64,000 nucleotides of DNA from Acetobacteraceae bacterium (GTDB taxonomy: Bacteria > Pseudomonadota > Alphaproteobacteria > Acetobacterales > Acetobacteraceae). Both the position numbers and the translations under genes were made by a program. Of the stretch, positions 7,838-15,127 are shown in pieces (position 1 is the stretch's first letter; every line of letters begins with the position of its first letter). The stretch lies in the NCBI GenBank assembly GCA_027482245.1, contig JAIXWG010000052.1:1-64000 (forward strand), read 5' to 3'. A model generated the notes under the pieces. It searched no databases. It saw only the letters and a list, made by a program, of their open reading frames with translations, and had not been told where the DNA came from.

Positions 7838-8557
7838 TTAAATGGTGGGCGCTCGGCGGTCTCGTTCTGCGGCGATCGCCTGACGCATAGCTGTCTGAAG
7901 CTTCTTCGGCGGGAAATGTGGGTCGATAATTGCCAAGGCTTCCGCGCAAAAAACGAAGGCCCGGGTGATGCCCACACCCCTATGCATATCGAAGGTGAAA
8001 GGCCTGGCGAGCAAATCGTGCCAGAGAGCTCGCATGTTCTCGACCCACACTAGAAGTGACTGCCGCTGCGTTGGATTGCCCGCAAATCGCTTAGCGGATC
8101 GGATACCGTAATGAGCATTCGACGCGATGCCGGCCGCGGCAGCTGCAGCCCAAGCAGCACTCCAGCCGATCGGCTGCGCGCTATCCGGGACCGGCCCTGG
8201 CAGGATCGCCGCGCCTTCCGCGAATGCGGGCGCCCGTCGATCGGGAAAGGCCCCCAGGAGCGCGCGAGAGGCGGCCATGGTTGCCGCAACGTCGAAGGCT
8301 GCCACGGCGCGTGGGCTCAGGGCTGCCAAGGCGGCGGCCAGCTGCTGCGCGGCGTCGGCCGTTGCCATCAGCTCAGCCCGGAATGAGGCATCCTCTGCGG
8401 CCAGGTGCTCGGCACTCCGCATGGCGAGGTAATGCTGGCCGGCCCTCTCCAGCTGCATCGCCATGGCTTCTTGCCCGGCCGCCGTGTCGATGCCGTGCCG
8501 GGCGGCCAGCTGTTCCAGCTGGACGGGACTGTAGAGCGTCGCCGGTGCGGTCGTCAT
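7838..8557 (-). CDS. Conserved-looking helical protein of unknown function
   Basis: The protein has 239 residues from ATG 8557 (MTTAPATLYSP); a longer frame to 8602 adds 15 unlikely residues. It is Ala-rich and predicted to be mainly helical, with no signal peptide or membrane segment. A more distinctive, aromatic-rich part lies at about 160-225 (LVWVENMRALWHDLLARPFT and following). I do not recognise a family. It lies just downstream of the integrase on the same strand, so it may be an accessory of the element or plain cargo. Confidence 0.65.
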   Translation of the reverse strand: MTTAPATLYSPVQLEQLAARHGIDTAAGQEAMAMQLERAGQHYLAMRSAEHLAAEDASFRAELMATADAAQQLAAALAALSPRAVAAFDVAATMAASRALLGAFPDRRAPAFAEGAAILPGPVPDSAQPIGWSAAWAAAAAAGIASNAHYGIRSAKRFAGNPTQRQSLLVWVENMRALWHDLLARPFTFDMHRGVGITRAFVFCAEALAIIDPHFPPKKLQTAMRQAIAAERDRRAPTI

Positions 8558-8622
8558 CCTGGGTGCCCTTCCGCTCAGAGGCGCGCGCGCCCAACCCCGC
8601 ACGCCGCGCGCTGTTACGTACC

Positions 8623-8649
8623 TACGTTGGCGCCGCAGCCCCCAACGTA
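8623..8649. other. Hairpin between integrase and downstream gene
   Basis: Eight-base arms TACGTTGG (8623-8630) and CCAACGTA (8642-8649) flank an 11-base loop just past the integrase stop codon. There is no T-run. It could slow transcription leaving the integrase gene or be an operator for the next gene. Confidence 0.3.
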
Positions 8650-8662
8650 ACGTTTGGGCGGC

Positions 8663-9868
8663 CTATGCCGGCTCAGCGGGCGCCGTCCCCGTTACGGCCC
8701 GTTGAGGCGAAAGGCCCATCGCACCTGCAATGCCCCCTGAGATGCGATCGACGGTCGCCCGCACCGGATCATCGGCAAGGTGGGCGTAACGCTGCGTTGT
8801 CTGCACCTGCGTATGCCCGAGCACCTTGCCGATCATCGGCAGGCTCTCGCCCCCCGATACCGCGGCTGACGCATAGGAATGCCGGAGGTCATGGATGCGA
8901 AGGGCAGGGAGACCGGCCCGCGCCCGGATGCGGCGCCAGGGCCGCTGGATATCCTGCAACCGCGTGCCGGGCTTGGCACCGACGACGACGAAGGGGTTGC
9001 CCTCGACGCGCGGGATGGCCTCAATGACAGCTTGCGCCGCGCCGCCGATCGGGACGCGCTTCGCGCCTGTCTTGCTGTCCGGCAGAGCCAGCGCACCTGA
9101 GCGGACTTCCGCCCATCGCAGATTGAGCACTTCGCCAAGGCGGCAGCCGGTCAGGGCCAGCAGGCGGATGGCGCCGACAACATGCGGGCTCTCGCTACCG
9201 TCCCGTTCGCACTCGGCCAGGGTGGCGCCCAGCCGCTGAAACTCAGCCGGGCTCAGGAAGCGCTCGCGCTTTTCCTCGCGGTACTTTGGCACCCGGTGGC
9301 ATGGGTTGCTGTTCTCAGCCCGCAGCCCCCAGACTTCGGCCAGGGCGAACATCTTGGACAGCACGCCAAGCGTTCGGTTCGCCTGGTAGGGTCGGTGCCG
9401 GTCGGCATGGTGCAGCGCTGCCACGTCGGCGCGCTTCACATCGGTCACCTTCATGGCGCCGAGAACAGGGTTGATGAAGAGCTCAACTGCCCGGCGGTAC
9501 TCGGCAGCCGTCGAGGGCTTGCACCGGACCGCCACATGCTCGGCCAGGAAGCGGGCGCCAAGCTCTTCGACCGTCGACGCCTTGCGGTACTCGGTCCGCT
9601 CCCGCGAGGGGTCTTCGCCACGATCGACGGCGGCCAGCAGCTGCCGCGCCGTGGCACGGGCCTCGTCAGGGGTGGCGATGCCGATCTTGGCGAAGCTCAG
9701 CCGCCGCTGTCCGCCCGCGGCGGGGCGATACTGGATGAGATAGCTCCCGCGCCCGGCTGGGGTCAGGCGGACGCCGAAGCGCGGCATCTCATCATCCCAG
9801 ACGAAGAGGTCCGCCCCATCGGTGCGGGGCTTGAGGGCGTCGATAACGCGCTTGCTGAGCTTGGGCAT
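8663..9868 (-). CDS. P4-type tyrosine recombinase (island integrase)
   Basis: The protein has 401 residues from ATG 9868 (MPKLSKRVID); a start at 9895 is less likely. The N-terminal DUF4102-like arm-binding domain covers about 1-90, a SAM-like core-binding domain about 95-190, and the catalytic domain the rest. The catalytic set is visible: R243 (TGCRLGEVL), H326-x2-R329 (HDLRHSYAS), H352 (LGHTQVQTTQRYAHL) and the nucleophile Y361. It lies about 180 bp from attR with GGAAGC repeats between the gene and the core. It should catalyse integration into the initiator tRNA gene and, with the AlpA-like factor, excision. Confidence 0.95.
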   Translation of the reverse strand: MPKLSKRVIDALKPRTDGADLFVWDDEMPRFGVRLTPAGRGSYLIQYRPAAGGQRRLSFAKIGIATPDEARATARQLLAAVDRGEDPSRERTEYRKASTVEELGARFLAEHVAVRCKPSTAAEYRRAVELFINPVLGAMKVTDVKRADVAALHHADRHRPYQANRTLGVLSKMFALAEVWGLRAENSNPCHRVPKYREEKRERFLSPAEFQRLGATLAECERDGSESPHVVGAIRLLALTGCRLGEVLNLRWAEVRSGALALPDSKTGAKRVPIGGAAQAVIEAIPRVEGNPFVVVGAKPGTRLQDIQRPWRRIRARAGLPALRIHDLRHSYASAAVSGGESLPMIGKVLGHTQVQTTQRYAHLADDPVRATVDRISGGIAGAMGLSPQRAVTGTAPAEPA

Positions 9869-9895
9869 GGCGGGCTCCGGCGGGGGCTGCGGCAC

Positions 9896-9928
9896 GCTTC
9901 CGGAAGCAAGGCGGAAGCGGACGGAAGC
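9896..9928 (+). repeat. GGAAGC direct repeats near attR (candidate arm sites)
   Basis: GGAAGC occurs at 9902, 9913 and 9923, spaced 11 and 10 bp (about one helical turn), and the first copy is part of the palindrome GCTTCCGGAAGC at 9896-9907. They lie upstream of the integrase start and mirror the set at 173-208. They could serve both as arm sites and as autoregulatory sites for the integrase promoter. Confidence 0.5.
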
Positions 9929-10049
9929 GAATCACGGCGATCAGTAGCGTAGCATGATCGCAGCCGGAACGATGTACAGGCAATAGAGGCAGTGCGTTAT
10001 GCGGGCTTGGCGGCTCCTGGCGTCGGATGGAGTAGCGCCGTCAAGCTAA

Positions 10050-10095
10050 CTCATAACCTGAAGGTCACAGGTTCAAATCCTGTCCCCGCATCCCA
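10050..10095 (+). repeat. attR: right 46-bp direct repeat, orphan tRNA 3' half
   Basis: This is an exact copy of 74-119. It is the original chromosomal 3' half of the initiator tRNA gene, left behind by integration; its 5' partner is now 10 kb away. The preceding 30 bases look only loosely like a tRNA D arm and cannot form the acceptor stem, so no functional tRNA is made here. Confidence 0.92.
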
Positions 10096-10106
10096 CACAC
10101 AACAAC

Positions 10107-10140
10107 AAGCCGCCCGACAGCAATGTCCGGCGGCTTTTTC
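10107..10140 (+). terminator. Original terminator of the initiator tRNA, stranded beyond attR
   Basis: AAGCCGCC-C-GACA pairs with TGTC-C-GGCGGCTT (12 of 13 positions) followed by TTTC. It lies 12 bases after the att repeat, the same distance as the island terminator lies after the intact tRNA. It was probably the native terminator before the island inserted. Confidence 0.75.
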
Positions 10141-10197
10141 GCGCCTGAGGGGCGCGAGAAGAAGGGGGACAAAACGCCCCCTCACCGCGAGCTCGCG

Positions 10198-10578
10198 CTA
10201 CACCTCATCCAGCAGCCGCTGCTCGCGGGCAAGTCGTTGTCGCCGTGCTTCGATGCTCTGCTGCCGCTGTTCATCAATGATCACCTGCTCGGCGAGGCTG
10301 GCGGCAATCAGCGCTTGCTGCGCTTCAGCCGCGCCCTTGGCGTCCTCGTTCATCTGGCGTGCCAACGCGTGCTGCCTAGCGTGGGCCGCCGGCGTCCAGT
10401 TCGCGTAGTCGATAGCAGTCGACAAGGCCTTTTCATGGGCCATCCGTTCGACCGACGCCGAATGCGCGGCTTGCACCTGTCGCAGCCTGTCGTAGGCCTC
10501 GGCCGTTTGGCGGCGAGCTGCCTCGACCTCGGTCCGCCGTAGCAGTCGGAGTATCGCGAGCGGATCACGCCGGGTCAT
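10198..10578 (-). CDS. fliJ: FliJ-like flagellar export chaperone/stalk protein
   Basis: The protein has 126 residues and is almost wholly charged, heptad-like helix (coiled coil), with no membrane segment. The length and composition fit FliJ/YscO proteins, which form the stalk inside the FliI hexamer of the flagellar type III export apparatus. The identity rests mainly on position: its start overlaps the 3' end of fliI by 14 bases, the usual fliI-fliJ order. Sequence conservation in this family is low, so motifs cannot confirm it. The gene ends about 100 bp from the island's right end. Confidence 0.78.
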   Translation of the reverse strand: MTRRDPLAILRLLRRTEVEAARRQTAEAYDRLRQVQAAHSASVERMAHEKALSTAIDYANWTPAAHARQHALARQMNEDAKGAAEAQQALIAASLAEQVIIDEQRQQSIEARRQRLAREQRLLDEV

Positions 10579-11911
10579 CGTTCACCGCCGATGCGAGGGC
10601 CTCGAAAGCGGCCGATAGTGACGACACCTCACCCTTTCGCTGCGCCAGCATCGCCTCGATCCTGGGGGCGACGAGGAGCGCCCGGTCAGTCTCGGCATCC
10701 GCGCCAGTCCTGTAGGCGCCCAACCGGACGAGATCAGCGACGCTGTCTCGCAGGGCAAGCAGCCGTCGCGCCTGGGTGACAAGAACCGCCTGGTCGGTCG
10801 TCTGGCACCCTGGCACAGATCGCGAGAGGCTGCGCAGCACATCGATGGCGGGGTATCGACCCCCCTCGGCGATGCTGCGATCCAGCACGACATGGCCGTC
10901 CAGGATGCCCCGGACTGCGTCGGCGATGGGTTCGTCATGATCGTCGCCTTCGACCAAGACGGTAATAAGCGCCGTAATACTGCCGCTGCCGGGGGCGCCG
11001 GGGCCCGCACGCTCCAGCAGTGCGGGCAGCTCGCGAAACACACTGGGTGGATAGCCCCGCGTTGCCGGGGGCTCCCCGGCGGCCAGCCCGATCTCGCGGC
11101 ACGCCTGGGCGAACCTAGTCACGGAATCCAGGAGTAGCAGGACACGCTGTCCCTGGTCGCGGAAATGCTCCGCCACGGCCAGGGCCGCGTTGGCGGCTTC
11201 CCGGCGCAGCGCCGGCGCCGCATCGGACGTCGCGCAGATGATGACGCTGCGCGCCAGTGTCTCCGCGCCCAGGTCATCCTCGACGAACTCCCGCACCTCC
11301 CGCCCTCGCTCTCCGACGAGACCGACAACGGTGACGTCGAAGTCGGCAGACCGCGCCATCGCCGCAAGCAGCGTCGATTTTCCCACACCCGACGCGGCGA
11401 AGAGGCCGAGGCGCTGGCCTTCACGGACGGTGCAGAACGTGTCCAGAGCGCGGACGCCCAGCGAGACGGGTGCTCCGAGGCGCTGGCGCAGCCCGGGACG
11501 CGGGGGTGGGCGCCGCGTGCTGCAGCGATACAGCGAGGGGGCTGGGGGCGGCTGGCTGTCCAGGGGCTTCCCCGTCGGATCGAGGACTCGCCCGAGCCAG
11601 GCGTCACTGACGGCAAGTCCCGAAGCCGGCTGTACGATTGCGGCCACGCCCTCGGCCAGTCCATCCGTATCGCCGAGTACCGCGGCCCGGGCCTGTCCAC
11701 CCGTAGCCTGCACTACTTCCGCCGTGATGCCGTTCAGCCGGCGGTCCCTGATTTCGATCCGGTCGCGGAGCGCCAGCGGCGGTCTGAACCCCGTCAGGGT
11801 CACGCCGTTCTGGTCAACCCCGGCGATACAACCTTGCTGACGCATGAACGCCGCGGCGCGGATTAACGCCTCCGCCGAGGTCAGTCGCTCCAACACGGAA
11901 AAAGTCGTCAT
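10565..11911 (-). CDS. fliI: Flagellum-specific ATPase FliI
   Basis: The protein has 448 residues from ATG 11911; a TTG at 11926 is possible but less likely. The Walker A ASGVGKSTLL, the Walker B VLLLLDSVTRFAQA and the F1-beta-like core are plain, and the length fits FliI (430-460). FliI energises export of flagellar subunits at the membrane base with FliH and FliJ. It overlaps fliJ and is divergent from the CtrA-like gene, whose family controls flagellar genes in alphaproteobacteria. A type III secretion ATPase is the alternative, but the coupled FliJ-like gene and CtrA neighbour favour flagella. The other flagellar genes are not in this window. Confidence 0.92.
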   Translation of the reverse strand: MTTFSVLERLTSAEALIRAAAFMRQQGCIAGVDQNGVTLTGFRPPLALRDRIEIRDRRLNGITAEVVQATGGQARAAVLGDTDGLAEGVAAIVQPASGLAVSDAWLGRVLDPTGKPLDSQPPPAPSLYRCSTRRPPPRPGLRQRLGAPVSLGVRALDTFCTVREGQRLGLFAASGVGKSTLLAAMARSADFDVTVVGLVGERGREVREFVEDDLGAETLARSVIICATSDAAPALRREAANAALAVAEHFRDQGQRVLLLLDSVTRFAQACREIGLAAGEPPATRGYPPSVFRELPALLERAGPGAPGSGSITALITVLVEGDDHDEPIADAVRGILDGHVVLDRSIAEGGRYPAIDVLRSLSRSVPGCQTTDQAVLVTQARRLLALRDSVADLVRLGAYRTGADAETDRALLVAPRIEAMLAQRKGEVSSLSAAFEALASAVNDDPA

Positions 11912-11976
11912 TATTAGACTTTCCAATCATTTTTTATCCAGTCTCGGAAGATAATCCATTTTTCGGATGAATCAGG

Positions 11977-11997
11977 CCTTCACATGTCGCGTGAAGG
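11977..11997. promoter_or_regulatory. Inverted repeat in the fliI-ctrA intergenic region
   Basis: CCTTCAC (11977-11983) and GTGAAGG (11991-11997) form a 7-bp dyad 39 bp upstream of the CtrA-like start codon. It could be an operator or a leader hairpin. I looked for a full TTAA-N7-TTAA CtrA box here and did not find one. Confidence 0.3.
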
Positions 11998-12035
11998 TGG
12001 TATCTCTACACGCATCAGGTGTGTGGAGCGGGCCC

Positions 12036-12770
12036 ATGCGTGTCCTTCTGGTTGAAGACGATACAATCGTGGCGCGCGGGGTCGCCTTGGCCCTGAAGGC
12101 GGCGGCGATGATCATCGACACCGCCGATACGGGGGAGGAGGCGCTCGAACTCGCGCGGCTCTACGATTACGACATCGTGGTGTTGGACCTCATGCTGCCC
12201 GACATGGAGGGCTACGAGGTCGTCCGTCGTTTGCGCGCAGCCAGGGTCGAGACGCCCGTCCTGATCGTCTCCGGCCTGACGCGCCCCCAGGCCAAGGTGC
12301 GCGGCTTCGGCATGGGCGCCGACGACTACATCACCAAGCCGTTCGACCAGCAGGAACTCGTGGCCCGCATCCAGGCCATTGTCCGGCGCGCCAAGGGCTT
12401 CAGCCAACCGACGCTGTCGGTCGGGCCGCTGACGCTCAACCTCGGCTCCCGGGAAGTCCTGGTCGATGGACGCGCGGTGCACCTGACCGGGAAGGAATAT
12501 GCGGTGCTGGAACTGCTGACCCTCCGGAAAGGCGTCGTGCTGACGAAGGAAGCCTTCCTGAACCATCTCTACGGCGGGATGGATGAGCCGGAGGTGAAGA
12601 TCATCGACGTCTTCATCTGCAAGCTCCGCAAGAAGCTCGCGAATGCCGGCGCCGCCGAACTGATCGGGACGGTCTGGGGGCGTGGCTACGTCCTGCGCGA
12701 GCCCAATGGCGCGATCAGGCTATCGGGGCCGGCCGACCTTCGTGACGGCCCTGCCACGGCGGCGGCCTGA
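12036..12770 (+). CDS. ctrA: CtrA-family response regulator
   Basis: The protein has 244 residues from ATG 12036, preceded by GGAG at a spacing of seven. The receiver domain (1-120) has the acidic pair in VEDD, phospho-acceptor D51 in VVLDLMLPD and TKPF. The winged-helix output domain is strikingly like that of Ctr[41 protein letters not shown] and VWGRGYVL. CtrA is the master cell-cycle and motility regulator of alphaproteobacteria. The receiver half looks less CtrA-like than the output half, so this could be a second copy rather than the main one. Its position beside fliI suggests a motility role. Confidence 0.85.
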   Translation: MRVLLVEDDTIVARGVALALKAAAMIIDTADTGEEALELARLYDYDIVVLDLMLPDMEGYEVVRRLRAARVETPVLIVSGLTRPQAKVRGFGMGADDYITKPFDQQELVARIQAIVRRAKGFSQPTLSVGPLTLNLGSREVLVDGRAVHLTGKEYAVLELLTLRKGVVLTKEAFLNHLYGGMDEPEVKIIDVFICKLRKKLANAGAAELIGTVWGRGYVLREPNGAIRLSGPADLRDGPATAAA

Positions 12771-12791
12771 TCCGCCACTGAAGAGAGGATG

Positions 12792-12817
12792 TGGCTGGTA
12801 GTTGGCAACCAGCCACG
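12792..12817. terminator. Hairpin between convergent ctrA and OYE genes
   Basis: A 9-bp perfect stem (GTGGCTGGT at 12792-12800 with 12809-12817) and an 8-base loop lie in the 56-bp gap between two convergent genes. There is no T-run, so this is at best a weak bidirectional terminator. Confidence 0.45.
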
Positions 12818-12826
12818 CCGGTCTTC

Positions 12827-13978
12827 CTAGGTCGCCGGACTGATCTGCTTCACGTCCTCTCGCCGCTGCAGCCACCAAGCATAGGGCCGCGGGAGTTGCT
12901 CGTGCGGCTTCTCCAGACCGAGCGCCGCCGCCGCATGGGTCGGCCAATTCGGATTCCACATCATCTCCCGCGCCAGCGCGACAAGATCGCACTGGCCAGC
13001 CTGCAGATACCCCTCTGCTTGATGGGCTTCGGTGATCAGACCCACAGCCATGGTCGGGATCCCGGCTTCCGCCCGGATGCGCTTCGCGAAGGGCACGTGA
13101 TAGCCCGGAACGCGCGGTACCAGATGCAGCGTCAGCGGGCCCTCGATGCCGCCGGACGAGCAATCCAGCACATCGACGCCCCGCGCCTTCAACTCCCGCG
13201 CCAGCACGACCGTATCGTCCAGGCTCCAGATGCCGCCCTTTCCGTCGACGCAGGAAGCGCGGAAGAACAACGGCAGCTGCGCCGGCCATGCGGCCCGCAC
13301 AGCCTCCATCAGTTCCAGTCCGAAGCGCATCCTGCCCTGGATGTCGCCGCCATAGGCGTCAGTCCGATGGTTCGTGATGGGGGAAAGGAACTGCTGGATG
13401 ATGTAGCCATGGGCGCCATGGATCTCGAGGATCTCGAAGCCCGCATCAAGCGTCCGCTTCGCCGCATCGACATGCAGCGCGATCACGCGGCGGATGTCGT
13501 CGGCGTCCATCTCCTTCGGCACCATCGCCCCCTCCTTGAACGGGATGGGGCTGGGGGCGATGCCGGCCCAGGGCGGCCTGCCATTCGCCGCATCCTGCTC
13601 GCCGAGGGGCGCGAAGCCGTCCCACGGCGCCCGCGTGGCCACCTTGCGACCAGCATGGCCCAGCTGCATGGCCGCGATGGCGCCCTGGCCGCGAATGAAA
13701 TCCGTGATGCGCCGCCAGGCTCGCACCTGGCCGTCGGTGTAGATCCCCGGGCAGTCATAGGTCTTGCGTGACTTCTCGGAGACCGACGTCTCCTCGCAGA
13801 ACACCACGCCCGCCCCGCCCATCGCGAACTTGCCGAGGTGAACCAGGTGCCAGTCCGTCGGCTCCCCCCCGACGGCCGAATACTGGGACATGGGCGAGAC
13901 GACGATGCGGTTCTTGAGGGTCAACCCGCGGAGCGTCATCGGCGTGAACAGCAGGGGCAGACCAGGCGCTTGGGTCAT
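12827..13978 (-). CDS. Old yellow enzyme family NADH:flavin oxidoreductase
   Basis: The protein has 383 residues. The start at 13978 has GGAG 11 bases upstream; the open frame continues further but that part is antisense to the next gene. TPMTLRGLTLKNRIVVSPMSQY at the N-terminus, QLGHAGRK, EIHGAHGYIIQQFLSP and the late ALAREMMWNPNW are typical of the YqjM/xenobiotic-reductase branch of FMN-dependent TIM-barrel ene-reductases. It should reduce activated C=C bonds or nitro compounds using NAD(P)H. The true substrate is unknown. It is convergent with ctrA and divergent from a Bug receptor gene. Confidence 0.92.
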   Translation of the reverse strand: MTQAPGLPLLFTPMTLRGLTLKNRIVVSPMSQYSAVGGEPTDWHLVHLGKFAMGGAGVVFCEETSVSEKSRKTYDCPGIYTDGQVRAWRRITDFIRGQGAIAAMQLGHAGRKVATRAPWDGFAPLGEQDAANGRPPWAGIAPSPIPFKEGAMVPKEMDADDIRRVIALHVDAAKRTLDAGFEILEIHGAHGYIIQQFLSPITNHRTDAYGGDIQGRMRFGLELMEAVRAAWPAQLPLFFRASCVDGKGGIWSLDDTVVLARELKARGVDVLDCSSGGIEGPLTLHLVPRVPGYHVPFAKRIRAEAGIPTMAVGLITEAHQAEGYLQAGQCDLVALAREMMWNPNWPTHAAAALGLEKPHEQLPRPYAWWLQRREDVKQISPAT

Positions 13979-14149
13979 CAGAAACTCCGGGATCGCAACG
14001 CGGCGACAGCTAGGCGTGCTGTCCTTCTGCATGGGATAGTCAGGCCAAGCGCCTGTCACGGCAACCGGCCCCGGCTGAGAGGGCGCGGCCGTCGGGCCTC
14101 GGGAACGCCGTTCTGGGAAGCCGAATTCCTGCGGGATGAGAGACGAACG

Positions 14150-15124
14150 ATGACCTTGCCGAAGGGCCTTGGCCGCCGAAGCCTGATGGCCGCCGCTGCT
14201 GCCCCGCTTGCCCGGCCGTTGGTAGCCAACGCGCAGCCCAGCTGGCCGGACCGGCCGGTGACGCTCGTCGTGCCGTTCGGCGCCGGCGGCGGCAACGACA
14301 TCACGGCCCGAACACTCGGCCAGTTCCTCGAACGCGAACTGGGCCAGCCCTTCGTGGTCCAGAACCGTCCCGGTGCGGGCGGCGAGATCGGTATCAACGC
14401 CGTCGCTGACTCGCGGCCCGACGGCTACACCTTCGGCATCCTGAACACGCCCGGGCTCGTGACAATCCCGATCGAGCGCAACCCTCGCTGGAACCTCGAC
14501 AGCTTCTCCTTCATCGCCAGCCTGGTCGATGATCCTGCCGTCATCGGTGTGCATGCGCAGTCCGGAATCACCAGCCTGGCGGACCTGGTCGCCGCCGCCC
14601 GCCGGGAACCCGATGCCGTCACCATCGCGACGCAGGCACGGGGCTCCACCAGCTTCCTCAGCGTCCGGATGCTGGAGATGGCGGCGGGCATCACCCTGAC
14701 GCCCGTGATCTACAACGCCCTGCCGCCCGGCGTCCTCGCCGTGGCGCAGCGCGAGGTCCGCGGCGCCGCGGCCAATCTCGGCGAGGCGCTCATCATGACA
14801 GCCAGCCAGCCCTTCCGCATGCTGGGCGTGATGGCGGAGGAGCGGTCGAGCCTGGACCCGTCGCTGCCCACCTTCCGCGAGCAGGGCGTCGATGTTGCCA
14901 TCGGCAGCCTGCGCGGGTTCGTCGGCCCCCGCGGCATCCCGGCCCCCATCGTCGCGCGACTAACCGCCGCGATCGACAAGGTCTCCAGGGACCCCGAATA
15001 CCTGGAGGTCTGCCGCCGGACCCAGCAGCCGCTGCGCATCATGCTGGGCGATGCGTATGTCGCGCATCTCCGCGATGCCGATGGGCGCTTTCGCGCCATG
15101 TGGCGGGAGAAGCCCTGGATCTGA
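14150..15124 (+). CDS. Bug/TctC-family periplasmic solute receptor (1 of 5)
   Basis: The protein has 324 residues with an N-terminal twin-Arg/hydrophobic leader (GRRSLMAAAAAPLA) and a likely cleavage after NAQPSWP. WPDRPVTLVVPFGAGGGNDI followed by VVQNRPGAGGEIG is the diagnostic beginning of the Bug family, which binds carboxylates, amino acids and similar anions in the periplasm. The TctA/TctB membrane partners of a tripartite transporter are not nearby, so it is an orphan receptor. Start ATG 14150 fits the signal peptide. The ligand cannot be told from sequence. Confidence 0.93.
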   Translation: MTLPKGLGRRSLMAAAAAPLARPLVANAQPSWPDRPVTLVVPFGAGGGNDITARTLGQFLERELGQPFVVQNRPGAGGEIGINAVADSRPDGYTFGILNTPGLVTIPIERNPRWNLDSFSFIASLVDDPAVIGVHAQSGITSLADLVAAARREPDAVTIATQARGSTSFLSVRMLEMAAGITLTPVIYNALPPGVLAVAQREVRGAAANLGEALIMTASQPFRMLGVMAEERSSLDPSLPTFREQGVDVAIGSLRGFVGPRGIPAPIVARLTAAIDKVSRDPEYLEVCRRTQQPLRIMLGDAYVAHLRDADGRFRAMWREKPWI

Positions 15125-15127
15125 CGG

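Noticed and set aside
10050..10095. Second initiator tRNA gene
   Set aside because: Only the 3' half is present; the 5' acceptor strand and D arm cannot be formed, so it is the attR remnant.
11912..12035. CtrA box (TTAA-N7-TTAA) between fliI and ctrA
   Set aside because: No pair of TTAA half-sites at the right spacing was found.
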